Assembly (NCBI GenBank): GCA_019635485.1
Contig: JAHBZL010000005.1
Span: 78,202-142,201, forward strand
Direction: 5' to 3'
Source: Piscinibacter sp.
GTDB taxonomy: Bacteria > Pseudomonadota > Gammaproteobacteria > Burkholderiales > Burkholderiaceae_C
Length of the DNA: 64,000 nucleotides
Below the pieces are notes generated by a model. The model was not told the origin of the DNA. It was given only the letters and a program-made list of their open reading frames with translations, and made no database searches. A program made the translations under genes and the position numbers. Shown in pieces: positions 7,900 to 15,988 of this stretch; positions within the stretch are counted from its first letter, which is position 1; each line of letters opens with the position of its first letter.

Positions 7900-9414
7900 C
7901 TAGCCGCGCGGATACCAGGGCGGAATCTGCGCGTCCACGTTGACCCAGACGCTCTTGACCTGGGTGTACTCGCGCATCGCGTCGAAGCCCATCTCGCGGC
8001 CGTAGCCGCTCTGGCCGACGCCGCCGAACGGCGAGCCCGGGTTGACGCGCTTGTACGAGTTGATCCACACCATGCCGGCCTTCAGGTCGCGCGCGACGCG
8101 GTGCGCGCGCGGCAGGTTCGCCGTCCACAGGCCGCTGCCGAGGCCGTAGGCGGTGCCGTTCGCGATGGCGAGCGCCTCGGCGTCGTCCTTGAAGGTCAGC
8201 ACGGTGACGAAGGGGCCGAACACCTCCTCCTGCGCGATGCGGTCCTGCGGGCCCTTCGCGCGCACGATCGTCGGCTCCACGTAGCAGCCTCGGGCGAGCT
8301 CGGGGTTCGCCGGTGCCTTGCCGCCGGCGATCACTTCGCCGCCCTGCTCGCGCGCGACGCCGACGTAGCCCAGCACCCGGTCGCGGTGCTGCGCGCTCGT
8401 CAGCGGACCCATCTCGGTCGCCGCGTCGAGCGGGTTGCCGAGCCGGATGCTCTTCGCCAGGGCCGTGAACTTCTCGAGGAAGGCGTCGGCGATCCGCTCG
8501 TGCAGCATCAGCCGCGATCCGGCGATGCAGGCCTGGCCCTGGTTGTGGAAGATCGCCCAGGCGCTGCCGTTCACGGCGGCGACGAGGTTCGCGTCCTCGA
8601 ACACGATGTTCGCGCCCTTGCCGCCGAGTTCGAGCTGCACCTTCTTCAGGTTGCCGGCGGACGCGGTCACGATGCGCCGCCCGGTCGCGGTGCTGCCGGT
8701 GAACGCGATCTTCGCGACGCCGTCGTGTTCGGCGAGAACCTGCCCGGCCACGCTGCCCAGCCCCGGCACGACGTTGACGACACCGTCGGGCATGCCGGCC
8801 TCGCTCATCAGCTCGGCGATCTTCAGCGTCGACAGCGGCGTGATCTCGGCCGGCTTGATGACGATGGTGTTGCCCGCGGCCAGCGCGGGCGCCATCTTCC
8901 AGCTCGTGAACATGAGCGGGAAGTTCCAGGGCACGACCTGGCCGACGACGCCGACCGGCTCGCGCAGCAGGTAGTTCAGGAAACCCGCCTCGACCGGCAC
9001 GACATCGCCCTGGAACTTGTCGGCCATGCCGCCGAAGTAGCGGAAACAAGCCGCCGTGCGCGGCACGTCGAGGGCGCGCGAGTCCTTGATCGGGTGGCCG
9101 GTGTCGAGCGATTCCAGCCGGGCGAGTTCCTCGGCGTTGGATTCGATCAGGTCGGCGAGCCGGAGCAGGATGCGCCCGCGGTCGGCGGCGGCCATGCGGC
9201 TCCACGCGGGGAAGGCACGCCGGGCGGCGTCGACCGCCTTGTCGACGTCGGCCCGGCCTGCCAGCGCGACGTCGGCGATGGTCGAGTTGTCATGCGGGTT
9301 CAGCGTTGCGAGCGTCTCGCCCGATTCGGCATCGACGAACTTCCCGTCGATGAAGAGCTGGTGCCGGATCGGCGTGCGCAGGCCCACCGCGGCCTGCAGG
9401 TCCGCGAGATTCAT
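7900..9414 (-). CDS. hapE: 4-Hydroxymuconic semialdehyde dehydrogenase (aldehyde dehydrogenase family)
   Basis: A 504-residue aldehyde dehydrogenase. Catalytic residues can be placed: Asn164 in PWNFPLMFTSWK, Glu262 in LELGGKGAN and Cys296 in NQGQACIAGSR, with the NAD-binding FTGSTATGR at 238-246. Betaine-aldehyde-type relatives share this architecture, so the substrate comes from context. Directly upstream are both subunits of hydroquinone dioxygenase, directly downstream is maleylacetate reductase. This is the hapCDEF order. The reaction would convert 4-hydroxymuconic semialdehyde to maleylacetate with NAD+. An upstream ribosome site (GGAG) precedes the ATG. Confidence 0.9.
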   Translation of the reverse strand: MNLADLQAAVGLRTPIRHQLFIDGKFVDAESGETLATLNPHDNSTIADVALAGRADVDKAVDAARRAFPAWSRMAAADRGRILLRLADLIESNAEELARLESLDTGHPIKDSRALDVPRTAACFRYFGGMADKFQGDVVPVEAGFLNYLLREPVGVVGQVVPWNFPLMFTSWKMAPALAAGNTIVIKPAEITPLSTLKIAELMSEAGMPDGVVNVVPGLGSVAGQVLAEHDGVAKIAFTGSTATGRRIVTASAGNLKKVQLELGGKGANIVFEDANLVAAVNGSAWAIFHNQGQACIAGSRLMLHERIADAFLEKFTALAKSIRLGNPLDAATEMGPLTSAQHRDRVLGYVGVAREQGGEVIAGGKAPANPELARGCYVEPTIVRAKGPQDRIAQEEVFGPFVTVLTFKDDAEALAIANGTAYGLGSGLWTANLPRAHRVARDLKAGMVWINSYKRVNPGSPFGGVGQSGYGREMGFDAMREYTQVKSVWVNVDAQIPPWYPRG

Positions 9415-9442
9415 GGGGAACTCCTGGAGGTGCTGCGGCGCG

Positions 9443-10411
9443 CTAGAACTTCACCGGCACTTCGGGCGACTCGCCTTTCTGGATCTCGTAGACCAGGTTC
9501 GGCGAGCCGTTCTCCCACACCAGCAGCATCGAGCGCTTCGGGCTGTAGCCCTGGTGCCGGCAGTAGGCCGGCATCGCCGCCATGTCGCCGGCCTTCATGA
9601 TGACGCGGGCGAGCGGCTTGCCGGTCGTCTTGTCGGCGCAGTCCCAGTGGATCTCGTCGGTCATCTGGAAGAACCACTCGACGCGGTCGTTCGCATGGAT
9701 GATCGGCAGGATGTGCTCCTCGGTCGTCGGGCACATGAAGCTGTACTTCACGACCGAGGTGAAGCTCGGGTTCCAGGTCACCTGCGAGCGGGACAGGAAG
9801 CCGAACAGGTTGAAGGCGTGCACCTCGTTCTCGAAGCCGGGCTCGGGGTGCAGCTCGGGCTGCTCCTGCGGCACGTCGGCGAACGCGCGGTTGACCGGCG
9901 CGCCGCGCGCGTCGGTGCGCAAGGGCAGGTCGTCCTGCATGCCGACGCAGCGCTTCGCGAGTTCGCGCGCCCGCGTGATCTGCGCATGGCTGTTGCCGTG
10001 CTTGCGGCCGTAGGGCGAGCCGGTCTCCTGCGGCGCGGCGAAGGGGTCGAAGCCCTCGTTGGTCCAGTCGTCGAGCATGTCGAAGAACACCTTGGCGATC
10101 TGCTCGGTCGGGAAGTTCTCGAGACGGTCGACGCCCGCGGCCTTCATCGTCGCGTTGTAGCGCCCGGCATAGAGGTCGACGGTCTTGTAGTGGTTGGTCG
10201 TGCCGATCACGTGGTCGAAGTTGACGCCACCGTAGAAGAAGCCCCAGGCGACATCGCGCATCAGCGCGCGCAGGAAGTTGCCGACGTCCATCGTGTGCGA
10301 CAACGGCCGGCCGTCGGGCGTCTTCCAGTTGACGTGGGCGAAATACTCGTCGCGGCGGAAGGCGAAGCCGCCGAGCTCGAAGCTCTGGTAGCCGTGTTCG
10401 TTGGTGCTCAT
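9443..10411 (-). CDS. hapD: Hydroquinone 1,2-dioxygenase, large (beta) subunit
   Basis: A 322-residue protein matching the large subunit of two-component hydroquinone dioxygenases (HapD, PnpD). The pattern H239-x-N241-x3-E245 followed by H286 has the same spacing as the His/Asn/Glu/His iron-site residues I recall for PnpD (256, 258, 262, 303), which strongly supports the call. The protein is cupin-like. With HapC it opens hydroquinone between C1 and C2 with O2 and Fe(II) to give 4-hydroxymuconic semialdehyde. The gene starts 19 bases after the hapC stop and precedes hapE by 28 bases. Length is close to the known large subunit of about 38 kDa. Confidence 0.93.
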   Translation of the reverse strand: MSTNEHGYQSFELGGFAFRRDEYFAHVNWKTPDGRPLSHTMDVGNFLRALMRDVAWGFFYGGVNFDHVIGTTNHYKTVDLYAGRYNATMKAAGVDRLENFPTEQIAKVFFDMLDDWTNEGFDPFAAPQETGSPYGRKHGNSHAQITRARELAKRCVGMQDDLPLRTDARGAPVNRAFADVPQEQPELHPEPGFENEVHAFNLFGFLSRSQVTWNPSFTSVVKYSFMCPTTEEHILPIIHANDRVEWFFQMTDEIHWDCADKTTGKPLARVIMKAGDMAAMPAYCRHQGYSPKRSMLLVWENGSPNLVYEIQKGESPEVPVKF

Positions 10412-10430
10412 CGTGGTTGCTCCTGGCGGC

Positions 10431-10940
10431 TCAGGCGGTCTGGCAGATTTCGGCCCAGCGCTCGACCGAGAGGTCGCCCTTGCAGGTCTGCTGGACCAGC
10501 ACCGCCGGCTGGGCGGCGCGGAACTGGTAGGCGGTGTTCTTCGGCAGCATCGCCTGGTGGCCGCGCCTGATGCGCATCCAGCCCATCTTCTGCCCCTGCG
10601 GTTCGCCCTTCACCTGGACCGCCCCGTTGTGCTCGGCGTCCGGCACGGTCTGTTCGGCACCGAGCTTGACGAGGTGCACATCGACCTCGCCGTCCATGCA
10701 CAGCGCGAACTCGTCGTGCGCGCAGGTGTACCAGGGCGACGTGCCTTCGGCCCGGATCGCCTCGAGCACGTAGATCTGGTTCTGGCCGAACACGACCTTC
10801 TCGTACGGCTTGCTGCGGCTCGCGATGTCGAAGCAGTTCGAGAACGCGTAGTGCCGGACGTCGTCGGCGATGTTCTGCACCCCGCCCTTCTCGAAGGCGG
10901 CGAGCGACCCGAAGCGGGTCGTGTAGGTCGGCTGGCTCAT
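10431..10940 (-). CDS. hapC: Hydroquinone 1,2-dioxygenase, small (alpha) subunit
   Basis: A 169-residue protein starting MSQPTYTTRFGSLAAFEKG. This ATG is chosen over one 24 bases upstream because GAGGAGAC lies at ideal spacing before it. The protein has a cupin-like body (GQNQIYVLEAIRAEGTSPWY, then RIRRGHQAMLPKNTAYQFRA) and matches the roughly 18 kDa subunit of hydroquinone dioxygenase. It partners HapD. It is the first enzyme gene after the LysR regulator, and the 135-base gap upstream holds a perfect inverted repeat. The operon probably begins here. Confidence 0.92.
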   Translation of the reverse strand: MSQPTYTTRFGSLAAFEKGGVQNIADDVRHYAFSNCFDIASRSKPYEKVVFGQNQIYVLEAIRAEGTSPWYTCAHDEFALCMDGEVDVHLVKLGAEQTVPDAEHNGAVQVKGEPQGQKMGWMRIRRGHQAMLPKNTAYQFRAAQPAVLVQQTCKGDLSVERWAEICQTA

Positions 10941-11023
10941 CGACTTGTCTCCTCGTGGAAGCACGATCCGGAAACAAGTCTAGGAACGGACCCGGCCCGC
11001 CGGTAGGGACCAGCTTGCAATCG

Positions 11024-11048
11024 GATTGTTCGACATCGCCGAACAATC
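11024..11048. promoter_or_regulatory. Perfect 9-bp inverted repeat, candidate LysR operator of the hap operon
   Basis: GATTGTTCG (11024-11032) and CGAACAATC (11040-11048) are exact inverted copies separated by 7 bases. This gives the T-N11-A layout typical of LysR-type binding sites. It lies 84 bases upstream of hapC and just behind the stop of the LysR gene. A terminator is less likely because the stem is AT-rich and no T run follows on either strand. Binding by the adjacent regulator is inferred. Confidence 0.6.
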
Positions 11049-11075
11049 TAAGGGTATTCCCGAGCGCTGCGGCGC

Positions 11076-12020
11076 CTAGTCGATGATGTTCTCCGCCAGC
11101 AGACCCCGCTCGATCAGGGCCCGATCCCAGGGCGGCACGCCCGAGAAACTCTTCGTCAGCACCTCGAGAAACAGCTTCAGCTTGAGGGAGCTGCGGACCG
11201 TCGTCGGGTGGAACACCGAGAGCCAGAACGAACTGAGCGGGTGGTCGGGCAGCACCAGCCGCAGCGCGCCCGACAGCACCGCTTCCGACGCCACCAGCGT
11301 GGGAACGCAAACAATCCCGGCATGCTCCAGCGCGTATTCGCGCAGCAGGTGGACGCTGTTCGTCAGCAGCACCGGCTTGAGTTCGAGCGAGATGGTTTCG
11401 TTCGCGCCGTGGAAGGCGAGGCGCTCGCGCGTCGGGTAGCCGGAGTACCAGCCGATGCGGTGGCCCATCAGGTCGCGCGGGTGGCGCGGCGTGCCGTGGC
11501 GCTTGACGTATTCGGGCGAGGCGCAGAAGACGCGGCGCACCGGGAAGAGCTTGCGCGAGACGAGTTCCTCCGAGCGCGGCGGGAAGATCTGCAGCGCGCA
11601 GTCGAAGCCTTCCTTCACCGGATCGATCGCCGCGTCGTTGACGATCATGTCGAGCACGATCTGCGGATAGGTCGCCTGGAACTCCTGCAGCACCCGCGCG
11701 AGGTGCCCAAGCACGAAGCCCGGCAGCGCATGCACGCGCAGGCGGCCGGCCGGCGAGGTCGTGACCTCCCGCATCTGGTCGACGACCTCGTTGGTGCGGC
11801 CGACGAGCTCGGTGCAATCGCGCAGGAAGGCCTGCCCGAGTTCGGACAGGCGGACGCTGCGCGTGTTGCGGTGGAACAGCGGCGCGCCGACGAACTCCTC
11901 GAGCTGCTGGATGCGCGCCGTGACCACCGATCGCGAGACGCGCATCTGGCGCGCCGCCTCCGCGAAGCTCTGCGACTCGGCCACCCGGACGAAGGCGTCG
12001 ATGGCGAGGAAGCGGTCCAT
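11076..12020 (-). CDS. LysR-family transcriptional regulator of the hap cluster (CrgA-like)
   Basis: A 314-residue complete LysR regulator. The winged-helix domain covers residues 1-60 (FVRVAESQSFAEAARQMRVS, then VVTARIQQLEEFVGAPLFHR), and the effector domain follows from about 90. The sequence belongs to the CrgA-like group common in Burkholderiales. It is transcribed toward the hydroquinone genes with a 135-base gap, so it may be co-transcribed or may act on the inverted repeat in that gap. It contrasts with the deleted LysR remnant at 626-1024, so this is probably the working regulator of the block. The inducer is not known; hydroquinone or a pathway intermediate is likely. Confidence 0.88.
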   Translation of the reverse strand: MDRFLAIDAFVRVAESQSFAEAARQMRVSRSVVTARIQQLEEFVGAPLFHRNTRSVRLSELGQAFLRDCTELVGRTNEVVDQMREVTTSPAGRLRVHALPGFVLGHLARVLQEFQATYPQIVLDMIVNDAAIDPVKEGFDCALQIFPPRSEELVSRKLFPVRRVFCASPEYVKRHGTPRHPRDLMGHRIGWYSGYPTRERLAFHGANETISLELKPVLLTNSVHLLREYALEHAGIVCVPTLVASEAVLSGALRLVLPDHPLSSFWLSVFHPTTVRSSLKLKLFLEVLTKSFSGVPPWDRALIERGLLAENIID

Positions 12021-12074
12021 GGGGAAAGTGTATGGGGCAGAGACCTCGCCAAGCCGGGCCCTTCAAGCACGGAC

Positions 12075-12102
12075 TTGACCTCACGGTATCGAGCCGTACC
12101 AT
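12075..12102 (+). promoter_or_regulatory. Candidate sigma-70 promoter of the DJ-1/PfpI gene
   Basis: TTGACC (12075-12080) and TACCAT (12097-12102) are 16 bases apart on the plus strand. They lie about 48 bases before the ATG, in the gap between the divergent LysR gene and the PfpI gene. The -35 box is one mismatch from consensus, the -10 box two. Confidence 0.45.
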
Positions 12103-12149
12103 CTCGCCGGCACGTGCGCTTCGCCGGCCGCGACCGTGGAGACAACCCC

Positions 12150-12899
12150 ATGACCCAAGCGCTTCCGCCGCAGGCCGCCGCCTTCCATCGGCTGCAACAG
12201 CTGATGTCCGCGCCGCCGGTCCCGTCCATCTCGACCGAACTGCTGACGACGGCGGACGGCGAGCTCAACCGCGAGCTCAATGCGTTCCTGTTCGACCCGC
12301 CCAACCAACCCGACCGACTTCGCGGCAGGCGCATCGCCATCTGCTGCACCAATGGGGTCGAGGAGGTGGAGATCCTGGGCGCGCATCGCTGGCTCACTGA
12401 GCACGGTGCCACGGTGCACATCGTCTCTCCCCGCATCGGCGAATTCGATCCGACGCTCGGCCTGCGCTTTCCGCCGCAGTGCGCGACCCATGTGCTTGCG
12501 ATCCGCCTGATGGAGAACGCGGGTTGGCTGAAGATCGACCGCTACACCGACGAGGCCAGCGCCGCCGACTACGACGCCATCCTGCTGCCCGGCGGCTGCT
12601 GGAACCCCGATGCCCTGCGCATGGACTCGCACGCGCGCGCGCTGGTGCGCGCCATGGATGAAGCCGGCAAGCCGACGTGCGCCATCTGCCACGGACAGTG
12701 GGTCATGGTGAGCGCGAAGATTCTCAAAGGCCGCCGTGCCACGGCGGTATGGAACATCCAGATCGACCTCGAGAACGCGGGGGCGACGGTGCTGGACGAG
12801 CCCTGCGTGGTCGACGGCAATCTGATCACGGCCCGCTTCCCGTACGACCTGCCCCGCTTGATGCACGCCATGGCGGCACAGCTGGCTCCTGCCCGTTAG
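12150..12899 (+). CDS. DJ-1/PfpI family protein
   Basis: A 249-residue protein with the DJ-1/PfpI fold from about residue 58 onward and a 55-residue N-terminal extension not usual in the family. The nucleophile elbow is AICHGQW with Cys180-His181. The acidic partner Glu71/Glu72 sits in NGVEEVEI. LLPGG (145-149) is the other hallmark. Family members are glyoxalases/deglycases, amidases or stress chaperones, so the reaction cannot be fixed. The Gln in CHGQW replaces the commoner Pro. A GTGGAG ribosome site precedes the ATG. It is divergent from the hap regulator. Confidence 0.85.
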   Translation: MTQALPPQAAAFHRLQQLMSAPPVPSISTELLTTADGELNRELNAFLFDPPNQPDRLRGRRIAICCTNGVEEVEILGAHRWLTEHGATVHIVSPRIGEFDPTLGLRFPPQCATHVLAIRLMENAGWLKIDRYTDEASAADYDAILLPGGCWNPDALRMDSHARALVRAMDEAGKPTCAICHGQWVMVSAKILKGRRATAVWNIQIDLENAGATVLDEPCVVDGNLITARFPYDLPRLMHAMAAQLAPAR

Positions 12900-13009
12900 C
12901 CGACCCGTCAAGGGCCGCGCCCGGGTCGTGCGAGCTGTCTCCGACCGGTGGTCTGGCCGGCGAATTTGACACTCAGGGCACTTCTCGGGTCTCGACGAGT
13001 GTGTTTGAG

Positions 13010-13117
13010 ATGCCCGCGCGTTGCGCCGCCGCGGCGCTGGCGGTGCCGGCGCTGGTGCTACTGCTGGCGCTGTCGATTGGCCTGGTCGTCCTGGTCGTGG
13101 CGGGCCAGTTCGGATGA
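13010..13117 (+). CDS. Possible 35-residue single-span membrane peptide
   Basis: An ATG frame for 35 residues: MPARC, then an Ala/Leu/Val-rich stretch of about 27 residues (VPALVLLLALSIGLVVLVVA), then GQFG. It would be a single transmembrane peptide. It lies 39 bases upstream of the TM2 gene on the same strand. The ribosome site is weak and high GC makes chance hydrophobic frames common, so the evidence is limited to composition and position. Confidence 0.3.
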   Translation: MPARCAAAALAVPALVLLLALSIGLVVLVVAGQFG

Positions 13118-13156
13118 CACTCGAGCCCGTACCCCTCGACGATGACAGGATCCGCC

Positions 13157-13558
13157 ATGACCACCCATCCCGACACCCACAGCAAGACCATCGGCTACCT
13201 GCTCTGGATATTCGGCTTCATGGGCGCGCACCGCTTCTACTACGGGCGCCAGCTCACGGGCACGCTGTGGTTCTTCACGCTGGGCCTGCTGTTCGTCGGC
13301 TGGATCATCGACCTGTTCCTGATTCCCGGCATGGACCGCGATGCCGACCTCCGCTACGTGGCCGGCCCCAAGAGCTACAACGTGAGCTGGGTGCTGCTGA
13401 CTTTCCTGGGCGTCTTCGGCATCCACCGTTTCTACCTCGGGAAATGGTTCACCGGGCTGCTGTGGCTGCTCACCGGAGGGCTGCTGCTGGTTGGCGTGCT
13501 GTACGACTACTGGACGCTGAACGGCCAGGTGGACGAGGTCAACGGCGGGCCGAACTGA
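13157..13558 (+). CDS. TM2 domain protein with two tandem TM2 modules
   Basis: A 133-residue membrane protein with two copies of the TM2 unit. The first is YLLWIFGFMGAHRFYYGR and the second is VLLTFLGVFGIHRFYLGKW; each is followed by a second hydrophobic segment. The G-x-HRFY-G signature lies between paired helices. A start at 13142 would add five residues; 13157 is preferred because AGGAT lies at suitable distance. The function of bacterial TM2 proteins is not established. The following gap (13559-13810) holds no gene I can support. Confidence 0.85.
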   Translation: MTTHPDTHSKTIGYLLWIFGFMGAHRFYYGRQLTGTLWFFTLGLLFVGWIIDLFLIPGMDRDADLRYVAGPKSYNVSWVLLTFLGVFGIHRFYLGKWFTGLLWLLTGGLLLVGVLYDYWTLNGQVDEVNGGPN

Positions 13559-13810
13559 ATCACTCCCGTGCCCGCCACGCCGGCGGCATCAGGTGAGCGA
13601 CAGGTCAGTCGGGTACAGCGGTCATTGGCCCGGCTGACCTACCCGGCCCTGCTATCGACCTTCGCTACAGTGGCCGCTGGTGATGCAAGGCTCCTTGGCC
13701 GCTCAACCGCCGAATCGACACTTTGTTGCCCAACAGGCGGACGAACGAAGTGCAAACGCGGGTCAAGACAGGCCCGAAATTGACGCTTAGTTGCCAGAAT
13801 CCATTTCCTG

Positions 13811-14452
13811 ATGGCCTTCCAGCACCGCACCCTCCCCGTCACCCCCTTCCAGCAGAACTGCTCGCTCGTCTGGGACGATGCGACGAAGCAAGCCGCCGTG
13901 ATCGACCCGGGCGGCGACCTGCCGGTGCTGCTCGCTGCCGTGCAGGAGCTCGGCCTGACGCTCGAGCAGATCTGGCTCACGCACGCCCACATCGACCACG
14001 CCGGCGCCACCGGCGAACTGGCGCGCACGCGCGGTCTGCCGATCGTCGGCCCGCATCCGGCGGACCAGTTCTGGATCGACGCCCTGCCGCAGCAGAGCAG
14101 CATGTTCGGCTTCCCGCCGGCGGAGGCCTTCGCGCCGACCCGCTGGCTGCACGACGGCGACACCGTCCGCATCGGCGGCTGCGAGCTGCAGGTGCGGCAC
14201 TGCCCCGGGCACACGCCCGGCCATGTCGTGTTCTACGAGCCGACCACGCAGCACGCCTTCGTCGGCGACGTGCTGTTCGCCGGCAGCATCGGCCGCACGG
14301 ACTTTCCGCAGGGGGACTTCGACACGCTGGTGCGCTCGATCACCTCCAGGCTGTGGCCCCTGGGCGACGACGTGCGCTTCACCCCCGGCCATGGGCCGCA
14401 GAGCACGTTCGGGCGCGAGCGGCGCAGCAACCCGTTTGTCGGCGGCACCTGA
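13811..14452 (+). CDS. MBL-fold metallohydrolase, glyoxalase II-like
   Basis: A 213-residue metallo-beta-lactamase-fold hydrolase. The metal motif is THAHIDHAG with His58, His60, Asp62 and His63; further ligands are in CPGHTPGH, FVGDVLF and the late TPGHGP. The short form lacks the C-terminal helical domain of classic glyoxalase II and resembles the YcbL group (type II-like glyoxalases, about 215 residues). The likely reaction is hydrolysis of a glutathione thioester such as S-lactoylglutathione in the cytoplasm. It stands alone on the plus strand. Confidence 0.88.
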   Translation: MAFQHRTLPVTPFQQNCSLVWDDATKQAAVIDPGGDLPVLLAAVQELGLTLEQIWLTHAHIDHAGATGELARTRGLPIVGPHPADQFWIDALPQQSSMFGFPPAEAFAPTRWLHDGDTVRIGGCELQVRHCPGHTPGHVVFYEPTTQHAFVGDVLFAGSIGRTDFPQGDFDTLVRSITSRLWPLGDDVRFTPGHGPQSTFGRERRSNPFVGGT

Positions 14453-14465
14453 GGGCGGTGCCGGC

Positions 14466-14483
14466 GCGGTGAATATTCACCGC
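14466..14483. promoter_or_regulatory. Perfect 18-bp palindrome upstream of the LuxR-type regulator
   Basis: GCGGTGAATATTCACCGC is a perfect palindrome without a loop. It lies 13 bases after the stop of the MBL gene and 65 bases before the LuxR-type gene. The absence of a loop and of a T run argues for a dimeric regulator site rather than a terminator. Autoregulation by the downstream gene product is possible. Confidence 0.5.
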
Positions 14484-14548
14484 TTTCGTGAGCGGATGTT
14501 TCCTACTCTCCTGTCACGGCGCCACCGAGGCACCGCCAAGGAGAAGCG

Positions 14549-15253
14549 ATGTTCGACCTGCTGACCCGTCCCGCCGACCCCTCCACGGCCGAAGCCACCC
14601 TGATGAAGCTGTCGCCGGCCTACCGCGGCCCCGAGCGGCGCGCCGCGAGTTCGATCGGATGGCTCTGGCTGGCCGCCGCACTCGACGAGATCGACTACGG
14701 CCTGCTGATGCTCGACGAAGACGCGCTGCTGATGCACGCCAACCGGGCCGCCCGCGCGGAGCTCGATGCCGAGCATCCGCTGCAGCTGCTGGGCCGCGAG
14801 CTGCGCGCCCGCGATTCGCGCGATGTGCCGCCGCTGCACGCCGCGCTGCACGACGCGCTGCGCCGCGGCCTGCGCAAGCTGCTGACGCTCGGTCAGGGCA
14901 CGGCGCCGGTCGGCGTGTCGGTGGTGCCCCTGCCGCCGTTGGGCAGTGACGAGCGCGGCGCGGCGCTGGTCATCCTCGGCAAGCGCCAGGTCAGCGCCGA
15001 GCTCGCGCTGCAGGGCTTCGCGCGCAGCCACCGGCTGACCTCCGGCGAGACGCGGGTGCTGGCCGGGCTGTGCCGCGGCGAGACGCCGGCCGCCATCGCC
15101 GCCCAGCACGGCGTGGCCATCTGCACGGTGCGCTCGCAGATCGGCAGCATCCGGCAGAAGACCGGCGCACCGAGCATCCGCGCGCTGCTGCGGCAGGTGG
15201 CGGTGCTGCCGCCGCTGATGGGCGTGTTGCGCACCAGCCTGCTGGCGGCCTGA
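14549..15253 (+). CDS. LuxR-type HTH regulator with PAS-like N-terminal domain
   Basis: A 234-residue protein. Residues about 40-150 look like a PAS-type sensory domain (DYGLLMLDEDALLMHANRAA at the start). The C-terminal part is a LuxR/GerE helix-turn-helix: LTSGETRVLAGLCRGETPAA, then VAICTVRSQIGSIRQKTGAP. AAGGAGA precedes the ATG at good spacing. The signal is unknown. The Crp-type gene follows after 74 bases on the same strand, so the two regulators may be linked. Confidence 0.82.
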   Translation: MFDLLTRPADPSTAEATLMKLSPAYRGPERRAASSIGWLWLAAALDEIDYGLLMLDEDALLMHANRAARAELDAEHPLQLLGRELRARDSRDVPPLHAALHDALRRGLRKLLTLGQGTAPVGVSVVPLPPLGSDERGAALVILGKRQVSAELALQGFARSHRLTSGETRVLAGLCRGETPAAIAAQHGVAICTVRSQIGSIRQKTGAPSIRALLRQVAVLPPLMGVLRTSLLAA

Positions 15254-15327
15254 CGGGCGCTGCGCGGGGCCGCGCGCCCCGCTAGCATGGGAGCCCCGGG
15301 CACGGTCCTGCGCCGTCCCCGGCTTCG

Positions 15328-15981
15328 ATGCCGTCATCGCCGCCGCCCACCGAGACGCTGATCGCCGCCTTGCCCGAGGTCCTGCGCCCGCTGGCGCAGC
15401 GCGGCGCCTTCGTCCGCTTCGAGCGCGGCGAGCTGCTGATCCGCGAAGGCGAGCGGGGCGACACGCTCTACATCGTGCTGGCCGGCGGCGTGCGGGCCTT
15501 CAGCAGCGACGAGCGCGGCAAGGAGATCACATTCGGGCTCTACGGCGCCGGCGAGTACGTCGGCGAAATGAGCCTCGACGGCGGGCCTCGATCGGCCAGC
15601 GTGGAGGCGACCGAGGCCACCCTGTGCGCGATGGTGACCCGGCTGACCCTGACGCGGCACATCGCCGCCCACCCCGAGTTCGCCTTCGAGCTGCTGGGCA
15701 AGCTGATCCGGCGCGCGCGCCTGGCCACGCAGAGCGCGCGCAACATGGCCCTGCTGGACGTCTACAGCCGCCTCGTGCGCCAGCTCGGTGGTCTGGCGGT
15801 GCCGCAGCCGGACGGCAGCCTCCAGATCGCCAAGCGCCTGACGCATGCGGACATCGCCGGCCACGTCGGCTGCTCGCGCGAGATGGTGAGCCGGCTGCTG
15901 AAGGACCTGGAGCGCGGCGGCTACCTGCGTCCCGACGGCGCCGGCTGGGTGCTGCCGCGCCCGCTGCCGCAGCACTGGTGA
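15328..15981 (+). CDS. Crp/Fnr-family transcriptional regulator
   Basis: A 217-residue regulator. The cyclic-nucleotide-binding domain covers about residues 20-130 (GDTLYIVLAGGVRAF, YVGEMSLDGGPRSASVEA). A Crp-type winged HTH follows at about 150-205 (LTHADIAGHVGCSREMVSRL). The phosphate-binding pattern GEMSLxxGPRSAS is close to the cAMP-binding cassette (GExxL-RSA), so nucleotide binding is plausible. No cysteine cluster for an iron-sulfur centre is present. It ends 7 bases before the stop of the convergent protease gene. A putative class III cyclase is encoded about 5 kb away and could supply the ligand, which is inference. Confidence 0.87.
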   Translation: MPSSPPPTETLIAALPEVLRPLAQRGAFVRFERGELLIREGERGDTLYIVLAGGVRAFSSDERGKEITFGLYGAGEYVGEMSLDGGPRSASVEATEATLCAMVTRLTLTRHIAAHPEFAFELLGKLIRRARLATQSARNMALLDVYSRLVRQLGGLAVPQPDGSLQIAKRLTHADIAGHVGCSREMVSRLLKDLERGGYLRPDGAGWVLPRPLPQHW

Positions 15982-15988
15982 GCCGGCC

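Noticed and set aside
12950-13117. Continuation of the PfpI reading frame region into a longer downstream protein
   Set aside because: The PfpI gene ends at a clear TAG at 12897-12899; the later frame has no link apart from chance openness, and only the short hydrophobic peptide was kept at low confidence.
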